From an uncultured Roseburia sp. (GTDB lineage Bacteria > Bacillota > Clostridia > Lachnospirales > Lachnospiraceae): DNA of 64,000 nucleotides. Positions within the stretch are counted from its first letter, which is position 1. Every line of letters starts with the position of its first letter. Below the pieces are notes generated by a model that was given only the letters and a program-made list of their open reading frames with translations, did no database searches and was not told where the DNA came from. The stretch lies in NCBI GenBank assembly GCA_900550935.1, contig URUD01000008.1, positions 1 through 64,000 on the forward strand, read 5' to 3'. The position numbers and the translations under genes are program-made. This document shows, piece by piece, positions 1 through 12,918 of the stretch.

Positions 1-1
1 A

Positions 2-1216
2 AAATTTGAAATAAGAGCCTCTATCCTAAATACCACTTTTGTTACTATCAATTCCTTTTATTCCATATTTGTATTGGGCTGTAATTCCCAGCTTGAGAAA
101 AATGGAATTTTCCTTATATGGACAGCATCTCTTGTTATTAACATTGCCATCTGCCTTGCTGCAAAGGTTGCTGTTTTACATAACGAAGAAAGCCTTGCTG
201 AACTGGAAGCCCGCAAAAAGAAACAGGAAGAAATGATGGAATCCATCCTTGCGGTCGGAAAATCCGTCAACTCTTCCACGCAGAACATTCACGCATTGAT
301 CGAAGAAATGTCAGAGTCCACAAACTGTGTCAGCCAGGCTATGAGTGATATTGCTGTCAGCATGGAATCTACCGTAGGCAATATCCAGGAACAGGCATCC
401 ATGACCGGGCAGATCCAGGATGTCATTTCTGATACGGTTGATATCGCAGACACCTTGGAAACGATCTCCCGTGAAAACAGTAAAAACGTCAAATCCGGTC
501 AGCAGCTTGTCGCCGATATCGTAGCTCAGACTGAACAGATCGAGCAGGAAAATACCATGGTCAAAGACAACATGGCTGCCCTGCACACGCATACAAAAGA
601 TATGCAGAAGATCATCGGCATTATCCAGCAGATCTCTTCCCAGACCAATCTGCTCGCCCTGAATGCATCGATCGAAGCTGCACGCGCCGGAGATGCCGGA
701 AAAGGCTTTGCCGTTGTTGCGGAAGAGATCCGTATCCTTTCCGAGCAGACCAAACAGTCCACAGAAAATATTGAAGAGATCATTACGAAACTGAATAGCA
801 ACGCCTCCGATACGATCAGTTCCATGGATGTGGTCATGGAAAAGATCAGCACGCAGGTAACCATGATCCATAATATTGAGGATAACTTCAGTTCTATCCG
901 TTCCGGTCTTTCCGACCTGAAACATAATGCCGCAGCCATGGGCGAAAAGACCAAGCTTTTAAAGGATTCCAACACCACACTTGTGGACAGCACCAACACC
1001 CTTTCCTCCACCAGCGAGGAGATCAGTGCTTCCGCCGAGGAAACCAATGCCATGTGCTCCGATAATGCGGAACGCTTTAAGACCGTTAACCAGATCATTG
1101 AAGACCTCACCGTTGAGGCTGGCAAGATGGATGGTTTTATCGATGAATACAACAGACTGCATGAAGAAGCTTCCTCTGACGAAAAAGATCCTGCCTACCA
1201 TTTATCTATCGCATAA
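2..1216 (+). CDS. methyl-accepting chemotaxis protein, 5' end missing
   Basis: Signalling part of a chemoreceptor that controls the CheA kinase at the membrane. The frame is open to the left edge (no stop from base 2), so the start and any sensor domain lie outside the window. Hydrophobic segments around bases 50-180 look like one or two membrane helices. They are followed by a long Ala/Glu/Ser-rich coiled coil. The conserved hairpin tip is clear at about bases 630-750 ([17 protein letters not shown] then [12 protein letters not shown]). A shorter start at base 74 (TTG) is possible but would discard membrane sequence. The ligand cannot be told. The gene is followed directly by a hairpin terminator. 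Confidence 0.93.
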   Translation, partial: KFEIRASILNTTFVTINSFYSIFVLGCNSQLEKNGIFLIWTASLVINIAICLAAKVAVLHNEESLAELEARKKKQEEMMESILAVGKSVNSSTQNIHALIEEMSESTNCVSQAMSDIAVSMESTVGNIQEQASMTGQIQDVISDTVDIADTLETISRENSKNVKSGQQLVADIVAQTEQIEQENTMVKDNMAALHTHTKDMQKIIGIIQQISSQTNLLALNASIEAARAGDAGKGFAVVAEEIRILSEQTKQSTENIEEIITKLNSNASDTISSMDVVMEKISTQVTMIHNIEDNFSSIRSGLSDLKHNAAAMGEKTKLLKDSNTTLVDSTNTLSSTSEEISASAEETNAMCSDNAERFKTVNQIIEDLTVEAGKMDGFIDEYNRLHEEASSDEKDPAYHLSIA

Positions 1217-1225
1217 TACAAAAAG

Positions 1226-1282
1226 AAAAAACAGAAACGGTTTCCGGGCTATGTCCGGGTTTCCACACCGTTTCTGTTTTTT
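1226..1282. terminator. bidirectional intrinsic terminator
   Basis: About 16-bp stem (arms 1226-1241 and 1267-1282) with A-run before and T-run after. It lies between the convergent chemoreceptor and membrane glycosyltransferase genes and can serve both. Confidence 0.85.
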
Positions 1283-1323
1283 ATCCAATCCTGCATCCTT
1301 ATATTTGTAAGCTTCACAGTGAT

Positions 1324-2784
1324 TTATTTTAACTCAACCACAAACTGGTTTCCCTGCTGATAGATCCTGTGATACGCGCTCTCCTGCACCAGTTCATATC
1401 TGCTCAGATCATCCGTATCCATCGCTTCGTCCCACTTCACATGTGCACGGCTTCTCCATCCATAATAATTTGCAAATCTGGATCGTCCCCATACCCATGT
1501 TTCCTGGAACATGCACGGTACCAGACGCTCCAACACACCATACTGTTTCATCACATTTCGCAATGCAGGTGCGTATTCGCTGCTTCCCACCAGCTTGATT
1601 GTTTTATCTTCTTTCGCATAAAATTCCGATATGTCTGTTAAATCAGAGATCACTTCCTCACGTCTGAAATCCTCCCATTCCTTCTGAACTGCCAACGCGT
1701 TACCATAGGTAAATGAAAACGTAAAAAAGTTCCACACCAGGATCACTGCCAGAACATTGACAAGAAAAGCTTTCGGTTCCGTCCCCTGTGCGGCAAGGAA
1801 AACAAATGTGATATAGACGCCCACTCCAAACATGCTTCTGGGTTCAAACAGCGGTTCCTCCAAAACAGGATATAATCCAAAGGACAGCAAAAACATCACT
1901 CCGGCAACCACGACCGATAACATCAGCGTAATTACTTTATTGCGCTGGCTCTCAAAGACCATCCTGCAGACAAAACAGAGTACGACCAGAGCGATCACGA
2001 TCAGGCATAATTTTCTAAAATCCGTCCGCACATAATTCAAATACGTTTTATAATGCGCTATGATCCCGGACAGATCCGCCAGTCCATTCGAAACGTAGGT
2101 TGACACATGTTTCATAATAAACAGGAAAAAAATGCCGACTCCGATCCCATAAGAGACAGCGGAGCAAAGGATAAAAGAGCCGATCTTTTTTAAATCTTCC
2201 TTTCTGACATACCAGATCAGTGTGAGCAATACAACAAACATCGGAAATATCCCGGATGCCGCCTGATACGTCATACACATCACTAACATGCAGACGACTA
2301 CCGACAGGGAATACCACATCCATCGTTTTTGATAGAACAACAGTGGCAGTACCGATGCCAGAATGGACAATGCCATATACGGCGAATCAAATTTATAGGA
2401 TAAACATTCTAAAAAGTATGGCGATAAACCAAGCGGAATACATGCCAGCACATTCCAGATGGAAAGTTCCCCTTTTTCCTTTATGGTAACGGTCACAACT
2501 AGAGCTGCCAACGACAGGATCATCACTGCTATGATCTGCGGAACCGGAGAGATATCCGGCAGATAGGAACTGTTTGCATGTATGATATGAGAAAGGAAAC
2601 AGGAAACATAGCGGCTGTAATTATCCCATCCAGCATATCCTTTTAATACTCTTCCCGTATCATCAATATAGTTGACATTTGCCCGAATGATCGGAAAGAT
2701 CGCAACGATATAGATGGCTAACGTCATAAAAAAGAAATGGGTATGAGACACTTTCTTATTTATAACTGCTTTTATCCTGTCCAT
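1324..2784 (-). CDS. GtrII-family membrane glucosyltransferase-like protein
   Basis: A 486-residue polytopic membrane protein with about ten hydrophobic helices. After the first helix comes an acidic loop with NYIDDTGR and DNYSRY, and later SPYFLECLSYKFDSPYMAL. This pattern belongs to the GtrII/glucosyl-transferase II family (Pfam Glucos_trans_II), which moves glucose from a lipid carrier onto surface polysaccharide. The C-terminal 120 residues are soluble. It stands alone, convergent with the chemoreceptor, with no other surface-polysaccharide genes nearby, so the acceptor is unknown. The family call is from motif resemblance; membrane topology is seen directly. Confidence 0.72.
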   Translation of the reverse strand: MDRIKAVINKKVSHTHFFFMTLAIYIVAIFPIIRANVNYIDDTGRVLKGYAGWDNYSRYVSCFLSHIIHANSSYLPDISPVPQIIAVMILSLAALVVTVTIKEKGELSIWNVLACIPLGLSPYFLECLSYKFDSPYMALSILASVLPLLFYQKRWMWYSLSVVVCMLVMCMTYQAASGIFPMFVVLLTLIWYVRKEDLKKIGSFILCSAVSYGIGVGIFFLFIMKHVSTYVSNGLADLSGIIAHYKTYLNYVRTDFRKLCLIVIALVVLCFVCRMVFESQRNKVITLMLSVVVAGVMFLLSFGLYPVLEEPLFEPRSMFGVGVYITFVFLAAQGTEPKAFLVNVLAVILVWNFFTFSFTYGNALAVQKEWEDFRREEVISDLTDISEFYAKEDKTIKLVGSSEYAPALRNVMKQYGVLERLVPCMFQETWVWGRSRFANYYGWRSRAHVKWDEAMDTDDLSRYELVQESAYHRIYQQGNQFVVELK

Positions 2785-2888
2785 TTCAAGTTACCTCTTC
2801 CTATAATTTTTCTTATTATAATATTATTTTCTAATCTTGTAAATAATGGAATACGCGTTCCGCGAACATTCTATTATCGTAAATACAC

Positions 2889-2918
2889 AAAAAAAGCTGC
2901 CGCTCATTGCGACAGCTT
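2889..2918 (-). terminator. terminator of the atp operon
   Basis: Stem arms 2895-2903 and 2909-2917 around a 5-nt loop, followed on the minus strand by a run of seven T. It sits 8 bases after the atpC stop codon. Confidence 0.88.
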
Positions 2919-2925
2919 CTTTTTA

Positions 2926-3336
2926 TTATTTTGCAATATCAATTCTTACCAGTGCTTTTCGCAGGGCAAACTCTGCACGTTTTACATCAATCGCCTCTGT
3001 CTTATTGGCAAGTCGCTCTTCCGCACGCTTTAACGCTGCTTCCGCTCTTCCCTTGTCAATCTCATCTGGCCACTCCGCAATCTCTGCCAGAAGTGTTACC
3101 TTGTCCGGTAAAATCTCTGCAAATCCGGAATGAACCGCTGCAACTACATCCTCTTCCCCCTCTTTATGGATCTTTACAATCCCCGGAGCGAGGACAGTGG
3201 TGAGTGGGATGTGCTTTTTGTAGACACCCAGCTCACCGGATGCTGTGGTAAATTCGATCATATCGCCCTCTCCCGTATAAAAGATACGGTCAGGAGTGAT
3301 AATCTCTACTTTAAAAATCTTGCTTTCATCTGCCAT
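2926..3336 (-). CDS. atpC: F-type ATP synthase epsilon subunit
   Basis: A 136-residue epsilon subunit of the F1 central stalk. It couples rotor and catalytic head and restrains ATP hydrolysis. The N-terminal beta-sandwich is recognisable (KVEIITPDRIFYTGEGDMIEF and GELGVYKKHIPL), followed by a C-terminal helical hairpin rich in Ala/Arg/Glu. The start chosen (3336, MADESK) has GGGAGG 6 bases upstream; an ATG at 3342 is too close to that site. It is the last gene of the operon, followed by a terminator. Confidence 0.95.
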   Translation of the reverse strand: MADESKIFKVEIITPDRIFYTGEGDMIEFTTASGELGVYKKHIPLTTVLAPGIVKIHKEGEEDVVAAVHSGFAEILPDKVTLLAEIAEWPDEIDKGRAEAALKRAEERLANKTEAIDVKRAEFALRKALVRIDIAK

Positions 3337-3374
3337 ATGCATCCTCCCAATCTGCTCATACCGCACGTGCTTTT

Positions 3375-4769
<1,395 letters not shown>

Positions 4770-4799
4770 TTATTTCTCCTTATATTGTTATTTTTAGTG

Positions 4800-4853
4800 C
4801 TCCTAGATAAGCACATCCCGCGTGCAGCCGCACACGGTCTGCTTATCTAGGAG
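4800..4853 (-). other. intercistronic stem-loop between atpG and atpD
   Basis: A perfect 14-bp inverted repeat (arms 4800-4813 and 4840-4853) with a 26-nt spacer that can itself pair (GTGC with GCAC). The upstream arm contains the atpG stop codon. No T-run follows on the minus strand, so it is not a standard terminator. It is more likely an mRNA processing or stability element between genes needed in different amounts. Confidence 0.7.
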
Positions 4854-5713
4854 ATCGCAGATGCACCTGCTATGATCTCTGTCAGCTCCTGTGTAATAGA
4901 TCCCTGACGTGCTCTGTTGTATTTCAGTGTCAGATCACTGATCATGTCCTCTGCATTGCTGGTCGCAGAATCCATTGCCTGCATTCTCGCACCATTTTCA
5001 CTTGCCACTGCCTCTACAAGCGCACCATAGAACAGACTCGTAACATATTTCGGAATGATCATGTCGAGTGCTTCCTCTTCGTTTGGCTCATAGTTCATCA
5101 GCACGTTGGCTCCTGCCTCGGCTTCCTGCACTTCATCCTCATTGATCTCTACCGGAAGGAGTTTCATCAGGGTCGGCTCATGGCTCACTGTATTTTTGAA
5201 GTGAGTATATGCCAGATAGATCTCACTGATCTCTCCTGCCGTATATGCGTCTAATATCCTTTTGCAAAGAACAGCCGCATCTTCATACGATGGGGATTCT
5301 ATGATGGAAGAGGCATCTTCTTTGATGCTGTAGCCTCTATGCTCTAACGCTTCCCGTCCTTTTGCACCGATCGCGTAAATTTCTGCATCTTCTGTGGAGA
5401 AATCTTCGCTTCCGAGCACCAGTTTGGTAATGTTTGAGTTATAGCCTCCGGCAAGTCCACGGTTTGATGTGATGACTACGACTGCTTTCCTGGTCGCATC
5501 ATTCTTTTTCAGGTAAGGATGGTCGATCCCACCGGACTTTGCCAGCATAGACGTAACAGTCCGATACATATAATCAGAATATGGATTGGTCTGCTCCGCC
5601 CTGTTTTTGGCTTTCTGCAATTTTACGGTAGAAACAAGCTTCATGGCTTTGGTAATCTGCTGCGTACTCTGTATGCTGCCTTTTCTTCTCTTTATGTCCC
5701 TCATTGAGGCCAT
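4847..5713 (-). CDS. atpG: F-type ATP synthase gamma subunit
   Basis: Gamma subunit, 288 residues, the rotating shaft of F1. The N-terminal MASMRDIKRRKGSIQSTQQITKAM motif region and the C-terminal ATSNAEDMISDLTLKYNRARQGSITQELTEI region, the two ends of the coiled coil, are both typical. The start at 5713 (MASMRD) fits the family and has AAGGCGG upstream; an in-frame GTG at 5722 is closer to that site but lacks family support. The stop codon lies inside the stem-loop at 4800-4853. Confidence 0.96.
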   Translation of the reverse strand: MASMRDIKRRKGSIQSTQQITKAMKLVSTVKLQKAKNRAEQTNPYSDYMYRTVTSMLAKSGGIDHPYLKKNDATRKAVVVITSNRGLAGGYNSNITKLVLGSEDFSTEDAEIYAIGAKGREALEHRGYSIKEDASSIIESPSYEDAAVLCKRILDAYTAGEISEIYLAYTHFKNTVSHEPTLMKLLPVEINEDEVQEAEAGANVLMNYEPNEEEALDMIIPKYVTSLFYGALVEAVASENGARMQAMDSATSNAEDMISDLTLKYNRARQGSITQELTEIIAGASAIS

Positions 5714-5738
5714 AATCTGCACACCGCCTTTCTACCAT

Positions 5739-7815
<2,077 letters not shown>

Positions 7816-7828
<13 letters not shown>

Positions 7829-8340
7829 GTCGAATCACCCATTTCTTTCAATGTCTCTTCTACCAGCGCATCCTGTACAGTTGCATCGATATTTGCCGCA
7901 ACTACTTTCGCTGCCATCATGGACGCAACCGTAATCATCTCCTGTTTTACCTCATCCATTGCACGCTTCTTGGAAAGCTCTGCTTCTTCATTGGCAGCAT
8001 GGATGATACGAGCAGCCTCTTCCTTGGCTTCACCTTCAATACGGGACGCATTTGTCTGCGCCTTCTTGCGGGCTTCGCTTAAAATCTGTTCTGCTTCTTT
8101 GTCGATATCTTTCAGCTTCGCTTCGTACTCTGCTTTTAATGCTGCTGCATCTTTTTTATCATCTTCGGCAGATTTAATATCATTGGCAATGCCTTCCTGT
8201 CTGCTCTTTAACATATTACGAACCGGGTTCAAAAGCAGATAAGACAGTGCTAAGAACAGGAAAAATACCGCAATTGCTAACAATATGGTATCCTGTAAAA
8301 GCTGCGCATCCAGATTAAACAGTCTTGTCATTTCCTCCAA
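7816..8340 (-). CDS. atpF: F-type ATP synthase b subunit
   Basis: Peripheral-stalk b subunit, 174 residues. One N-terminal membrane helix (about residues 16-38) is followed by a long charged Ala/Glu/Lys helix. The likely start is TTG at 8340, 7 bases after GGAGG. An ATG at 8331 is possible, but the same GGAGG-like string would then be almost adjacent. It overlaps atpH by 13 bases. Confidence 0.94.
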
Positions 8341-8387
8341 GGTTTGGCCTCCTTTCGCAGTTTTTTATTTTTGCGTATTTCTTTTCC

Positions 8388-8654
<267 letters not shown>

Positions 8655-8720
8655 CTAAAATTCTGCCGGCTTCTGCGGCAATTTTCTCTGTCTCTCCACT
8701 CCTCTGGTAGAATAAGACTT

Positions 8721-9458
8721 TTACTCTGTATCATAATTCTGTGCGATGTAGGTCATCGTCAGCATACAGAATACATACGTCTGGATTGCTCCTGAGAACA
8801 AATCGAAGTATGCGTGGAGTGCTGCCGGCCAGATAATTGCTATCTTGCTGAGCAATCCATAAACCAATGCCATCATAACGGTTCCTGACAATACGTTTGC
8901 GAACAGACGCAGTGACAATGATACCGGAACTGCGATCTCACTGATCAGGTTGATTGGAAACCAGATCGGCAGCCAGGGTGGTAATGGCGAACACATGTCT
9001 TTCCAGATCTGCTTCATCGGTATGTTTTTAAACTGTGTGATGTGGATCAGGAAGAATGTGATAAGACCAAGTGCTAGTGTCGTGCCGTAATCGGCTGTTG
9101 GCGGTCTTAAACCAAACAAACCGGATATATTACTCATAAGAATAAAAATGAAGATCGTGCTGATGTAATTCACGAACTTTGGTCCGGCTACTTTTCCCAT
9201 GGTTCCCATGACAACTCCGTCGAGTTTCTCAACGATAAGCTCTAGCACATTCTGAAAACCATCCGGAATCTGTGTCGCATGCTTCATCTTGCGGTTTGCT
9301 GCGATGGCAAATACCAGCAGTACCAGCATAACGATGAGTATGCAGACATGCGATGTTGTGATCCAGAGCGTCTGACCAAACAACTCATAGGAAAAGATCC
9401 CATGTATCATAAAGTCAATGTTATCTGCACTGGATGACATCAAAATTGCGTTACTCAC
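8721..9458 (-). CDS. atpB: F-type ATP synthase a subunit
   Basis: Membrane a subunit, 245 residues, forming the ion half-channels. The helix with the essential arginine is visible (ISEIAVPVSLSLRLFANVLSG), and the C-terminal GAIQTYVFCMLTMTYI is typical. The start is GTG at 9458, 5 bases after GGAGGTG; upstream in-frame codons would run through that ribosome site. The atpI stop lies 13 bases upstream. Confidence 0.95.
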   Translation of the reverse strand: MSNAILMSSSADNIDFMIHGIFSYELFGQTLWITTSHVCILIVMLVLLVFAIAANRKMKHATQIPDGFQNVLELIVEKLDGVVMGTMGKVAGPKFVNYISTIFIFILMSNISGLFGLRPPTADYGTTLALGLITFFLIHITQFKNIPMKQIWKDMCSPLPPWLPIWFPINLISEIAVPVSLSLRLFANVLSGTVMMALVYGLLSKIAIIWPAALHAYFDLFSGAIQTYVFCMLTMTYIAQNYDTE

Positions 9459-9471
9459 AATTTCACCTCCT

Positions 9472-9906
9472 TCAAGCAGAGTGATTTGTTTCCTTATCTG
9501 AGGACACTTCATCTCCCTCTTGTAGTTTTGCTATTGCTTTATGAATGAAAGGCTGAAGATATGCAGATACCTTTAAGCCCAACACACCGATAAATGCGGT
9601 AATCAGATTACCCAGATTCCATTTCATCATAAGGAAGAAAACGATGACCACGACTACATAGCGCAGTACTGATTTGGCGATAATCTTTGCCTTTGCGTGT
9701 GACTCCCCATAGATCTGAACCGAATCTTCTAATACAATGGCGATATTGATCGCCATTCCACAGGCAAGTGCGATCCCAATGATAAGTCCCGTCGTATAAT
9801 GCAGTCTGTCTGTCACAAACCATACGCCGAGCAGTTCCACGACGCATCCATATACCAGGATTCCCAAAACAAGTCCCGGCAATGCGTTATTTATTCTTCT
9901 TAACAT
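9472..9906 (-). CDS. atpI: ATP synthase subunit I (AtpI-like)
   Basis: About 144 residues with four hydrophobic helices and a charged C-terminal tail (KLQEGDEVSSDKETNHSA). Position before atpB and the four-helix plan fit AtpI, a helper for c-ring assembly and Mg2+/ion handling. The start at 9906 (MLRRINNALPG) has AGGGCGG 8 bases upstream and overlaps atpZ by 20 bases; 9927 (MDRAVAK) is an alternative with no visible ribosome site. The sequence itself is weakly conserved, so the name rests mostly on position. Confidence 0.75.
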   Translation of the reverse strand: MLRRINNALPGLVLGILVYGCVVELLGVWFVTDRLHYTTGLIIGIALACGMAINIAIVLEDSVQIYGESHAKAKIIAKSVLRYVVVVIVFFLMMKWNLGNLITAFIGVLGLKVSAYLQPFIHKAIAKLQEGDEVSSDKETNHSA

Positions 9907-10129
9907 CTTCGCTACCGCCCTGTCCATAGATTTTTTTTGCCATTTTAAAGATATTGGTAAAACCGGCAAGTGCTCCCACGATAAACAGAGGAACTGTAAT
10001 CACTGGTATCCCATATTTCCTGCCCAGCCAGACTCCAAACATGGTACACATGAAGATCGGAACGATCATATTTAATCCAAACTGCAGGATCAGGGTCAGA
10101 CACTGAAATATTTTCTGGTTTTTTCCCAC
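9887..10129 (-). CDS. atpZ: AtpZ/AtpI-family small membrane protein
   Basis: An 80-residue protein with two hydrophobic helices joined by a short loop (LGRKYGIPVITVPLFIVGALAGF), the pattern of the F0F1-ATPase gene1/AtpZ family that assists the synthase and may carry Mg2+ or Ca2+. The start is GTG at 10129 with AAAGGG 7 bases upstream. It is the first gene of the atp operon, with an extended -10 promoter just before it. Confidence 0.82.
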   Translation of the reverse strand: MGKNQKIFQCLTLILQFGLNMIVPIFMCTMFGVWLGRKYGIPVITVPLFIVGALAGFTNIFKMAKKIYGQGGSEDVKKNK

Positions 10130-10144
10130 TGCGATACCCTTTCT

Positions 10145-10153
10145 ATTATAACA
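10145..10153 (-). promoter_or_regulatory. possible extended -10 promoter for atp operon
   Basis: TGTTATAAT on the minus strand, an extended -10 with a perfect TATAAT at 10145-10150. No good -35 is present. It lies about 16 bases upstream of atpZ, right after the comEB stop. The operon could also be read through from upp-comEB. Confidence 0.5.
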
Positions 10154-10161
10154 TTTTTCGA

Positions 10162-10647
10162 CTATAATTCCATCTCTATTTTTCGATTTGTGTGAACATA
10201 TTGCACCAGTTCAACCCCTGCTGCACGCAGCATCCGTTTCGATGCCGTCACTGCCGGAGTGCCGTCATATTTGTCACTGTCATAGACCAGACGGCGGATC
10301 CCTGACTGTATGATTGCCTTCGCACATTCATTGCACGGGAACAGGGTCACATACATGGTTGCTCCATCCAGACTGCCTCCGCGGTAATTTAAAATTGCGT
10401 TCAGCTCACTGTGCGTTGTATAAAAATATTTATTTTCTAACGGATCTCCCTCGCGTTCCCACGGAAATTCATCATCGGAACAGCCGATTGGGAAACCGTT
10501 ATAACCCATGGAAAGTATTTTATGATCCGGACTTACGATGCAGGCTCCCACCTGCGTGTTTGGATCTTTTGAGCGCATCCCGGATAATGTGGCAACTCCC
10601 ATAAAGTATTCATCCCAGCTGATATAGCCTTCTCTCTTGCCGCTCAT
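10162..10647 (-). CDS. comEB: dCMP/deoxycytidylate deaminase (ComEB family)
   Basis: Zn-dependent deaminase, 161 residues, converting dCMP to dUMP for thymidylate synthesis. The zinc motifs are THSELNAI (His and catalytic Glu) and PCNEC (two Cys), with KDPNTQVGACIV upstream. The start at 10647 (MSGKREGY) has GGAGG 7 bases upstream. It lies between upp and the atp operon, 20 bases after upp, and is probably cotranscribed with upp. Confidence 0.92.
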   Translation of the reverse strand: MSGKREGYISWDEYFMGVATLSGMRSKDPNTQVGACIVSPDHKILSMGYNGFPIGCSDDEFPWEREGDPLENKYFYTTHSELNAILNYRGGSLDGATMYVTLFPCNECAKAIIQSGIRRLVYDSDKYDGTPAVTASKRMLRAAGVELVQYVHTNRKIEMEL

Positions 10648-10667
10648 ACTTTTCCCTCCTGCTGTCA

Positions 10668-11297
10668 TTACTTTGTGCCGAAAATACGGTCTCCGGCATC
10701 ACCAAGTCCCGGAACAATATAGCCGTGCTCATTCAGATGATCATCTAATGCTCCGATATAAACATCTACATCAGGATGCTCTTCCTGCATCTTTTTTACT
10801 CCCTCCGGTGCTGCAATAATGCACATCAGACGAATATTTTTTACACCCTTTTCTTTTAACATGTGGATTGCTGCTGCGGAAGAGCCGCCAGTTGCAAGCA
10901 TCGGGTCTACGACAAAGACTTCTCTGTTTGCACAGTCATCTGGCAATTTGCAGTAATACTCGACCGGCTCCAAAGTCTCCGGGTCTCTGTAAAGTCCGAT
11001 ATGTCCTACTTTTGCAGCCGGTATCATCGCAAGCATGCCATCTACCATACCAAGTCCGGCACGTAAGATTGGTACAACTGCAAGTTTCTTTCCTTTTAAT
11101 TCTTTTACTGTTGCCTTGCAGATCGGTGTTTCGATCTCAACATCTGCAAGTTTTAAATCTCTGGTTGCCTCGTAACACATTAACATCGCAACCTCACTGA
11201 CTAAGGTTCTGAAATCCTTAGAACCGGTGTCCTCTCTTCTCATAATACCGATTTTATGCTGGATCAATGGGTGATCCATAACCACTATTTTTCCCAT
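10668..11297 (-). CDS. upp: uracil phosphoribosyltransferase
   Basis: A 209-residue enzyme joining uracil and PRPP to make UMP (pyrimidine salvage). The PRPP-binding loop [15 protein letters not shown], the N-terminal [12 protein letters not shown] and the C-terminal [13 protein letters not shown] are diagnostic. The stop of the upstream phosphatase-like gene overlaps its start by 13 bases. As in Bacillus, upp lies just upstream of the atp genes. Confidence 0.97.
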   Translation of the reverse strand: MGKIVVMDHPLIQHKIGIMRREDTGSKDFRTLVSEVAMLMCYEATRDLKLADVEIETPICKATVKELKGKKLAVVPILRAGLGMVDGMLAMIPAAKVGHIGLYRDPETLEPVEYYCKLPDDCANREVFVVDPMLATGGSSAAAIHMLKEKGVKNIRLMCIIAAPEGVKKMQEEHPDVDVYIGALDDHLNEHGYIVPGLGDAGDRIFGTK

Positions 11298-11782
11298 GTC
11301 TGTTCTTCCTCTCTTTCTTCTTCCTGCTCTGCTTCATTTAATAAAGCGGCAAGTTTTTTGATGCTTTTGCGCATCGTCTCATAGCATAATCCATAGGACT
11401 GTAACGTACCACCATATGGATCTAAGATCTCCAGTTCATCACCGACAAGTTCTGTCAGCACCTGCACATTGTCCGGATCAGCGTTTTCATACTTTTCCAG
11501 TATTTTTTCACGCTGTACCTGCTCCATTACAAGTACAAGAGTATCCTCCGTGAAATCCTCCTCTGTCAACTGTTTTGACATGTAAGATTCCATGTTGATC
11601 CCATTGCTTATCATAACAGCTTCTGCTTTCTGGTTCAATGGCTCGGGAAATAATACCACAAGTCCCCTCGCCTCTACTTCAACCGGATATTTTAACGCAT
11701 ACTCCTTTAAAATCCCCATTGCCATCGGCGCGCGGCAGGTCCCGCTCTCCGCAGCAAATACTACTCTGTTGTATCGTTTCAT
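11285..11782 (-). CDS. low-molecular-weight phosphatase-like protein lacking the catalytic Cys
   Basis: About 165 residues with the fold pattern of LMW tyrosine/arginine phosphatases. The P-loop reads [13 protein letters not shown]. Compared with FVCTGNTCRSP of the family, the nucleophile Cys is Ala11, while Thr15, Cys16 and Arg17 are kept. The general-acid DP is present in ILDPYGG. The gene holds the ywlE slot between sua5 and upp, where Bacillus has its protein-arginine phosphatase. The start at 11782 (MKRYNRV) has GGAG 6-7 bases upstream. With no nucleophile it cannot use the standard mechanism; a phospho-binding or regulatory role is a guess. The C-terminus is a Glu-rich tail. Confidence 0.82.
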   Translation of the reverse strand: MKRYNRVVFAAESGTCRAPMAMGILKEYALKYPVEVEARGLVVLFPEPLNQKAEAVMISNGINMESYMSKQLTEEDFTEDTLVLVMEQVQREKILEKYENADPDNVQVLTELVGDELEILDPYGGTLQSYGLCYETMRKSIKKLAALLNEAEQEEEREEEQTWEK

Positions 11783-11796
11783 GCCTGTCTCCATTC

Positions 11797-12849
11797 TTAA
11801 ACCGTCAAAACCTGATGTCCTGCTGCTTTCATCAGACGGTTCATGATAGCCTGTCCGATCCGTGGGGTGGAAAAACTCTCGGAATAGATCGCTCCTACTT
11901 CCCACTCGTCAAACTCCCTCAATATCTGGTAAAGATGTCTTGCAATGCCATCTTCATCGGTTCTCGAACCGATGCTTACCACATAGTCTGCCTGATAGCT
12001 TCCCTTTGTCTCATCTGTTGCTATCACACCGACTTTTATTCCCTGTGCCTGTTTTTCCTGCACAAGTTCATTGATCTTTGCGACCACGGCAGCCTCTTTT
12101 CCCTCCACCAATACCAGATCTGCCTTTGGTGCATAATGTTTATATTTCATGCCCGGTGCTTTTGGCTTCTTATTGGAAGTCGATGCGATAATCCCGGGAT
12201 CGATGCGTACCTCTTTTCCTAATACATCCTCTAACATCTCTTTTGTGATGTAACCCGGACGTAAGATCATCGGTACTTCTTCGCTCAGGTCGATGATCGT
12301 AGACTCAATGCCAATGCCCACTGCACCCCCGTCTAAGATCATGGATATCTTTCCGGCAAGGTCTTCCTCTACATGTGCTGCTAACGTTGGGCTCGGTCTT
12401 CCTGAGGTATTGGCACTCGGTGCTGCGATCATGCATCCACTCTCCCGGATCAGGGATAATGCGATCGGATGATTTGGCATACGGATCGCAACGGTATCCA
12501 TGCCGCCTGTCGTGGCATATGGCACACGATCATTTTTCCAGACAATCATGGTAAGCGGTCCCGGCCAGAACGCATCCGCAAGCACTTTGGCCTCTTTGGG
12601 TACTTCTTTTGCGATCGATACCAGCTGCTCGAACTCGCAGATATGCACGATCAGCGGATTATCTGACGGTCTGCCTTTTGCCTCGTAAATCTTTTTGGAA
12701 GCCTCCGGTCTTAGTGCATCTGCGCCAAGTCCGTATACGGTTTCCGTAGGAAATGCTACAAGACCGCCCTGTCTGATGATCTCGGCAGCCTCTGCCATTG
12801 CATTTTGATCTATATTGTTACTGTCTATTTTTACTGTCTTTGTCTGCAT
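11797..12849 (-). CDS. sua5: L-threonylcarbamoyladenylate synthase (Sua5/YwlC type)
   Basis: A 350-residue enzyme making threonylcarbamoyl-AMP for the t6A37 modification of tRNA. The N-terminal YrdC domain (about 1-205) has FPTETVYGLGADA, KGRPSDNPLIVHI and SANTSGRPSPT. A linker then leads to the C-terminal Sua5 domain (about 235-350), so this is the long form. The start at 12849 (MQTKTV) has GAGGGG 8 bases upstream; ATG at 12855 would be only 2 bases from it. It is the first gene of the sua5-phosphatase-upp-comEB run. Confidence 0.95.
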   Translation of the reverse strand: MQTKTVKIDSNNIDQNAMAEAAEIIRQGGLVAFPTETVYGLGADALRPEASKKIYEAKGRPSDNPLIVHICEFEQLVSIAKEVPKEAKVLADAFWPGPLTMIVWKNDRVPYATTGGMDTVAIRMPNHPIALSLIRESGCMIAAPSANTSGRPSPTLAAHVEEDLAGKISMILDGGAVGIGIESTIIDLSEEVPMILRPGYITKEMLEDVLGKEVRIDPGIIASTSNKKPKAPGMKYKHYAPKADLVLVEGKEAAVVAKINELVQEKQAQGIKVGVIATDETKGSYQADYVVSIGSRTDEDGIARHLYQILREFDEWEVGAIYSESFSTPRIGQAIMNRLMKAAGHQVLTV

Positions 12850-12884
12850 GTTCATTTCCCCTCAAACAAACTTTATACGGAGTA

Positions 12885-12913
12885 ATTATCTCACAAAACC
12901 CCGAAATAGGCAA
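12885..12913 (-). promoter_or_regulatory. promoter for sua5 operon
   Basis: TTGCCT (12908-12913), 17-base spacer, GATAAT (12885-12890) on the minus strand, about 36 bases before the sua5 start. It is back to back with the galM promoter. Confidence 0.65.
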
Positions 12914-12918
12914 CACAC

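Noticed and set aside
311..1152. Long open frames opposite the chemoreceptor gene
   Set aside because: The coding strand has an unmistakable receptor signalling domain; the opposite frames have no ribosome site or recognisable protein and follow from its codon bias.
4800..4853. Reading the atpG-atpD hairpin as a terminator
   Set aside because: No T-run follows in the direction of transcription and atpD and atpC downstream are needed with the rest of the operon.
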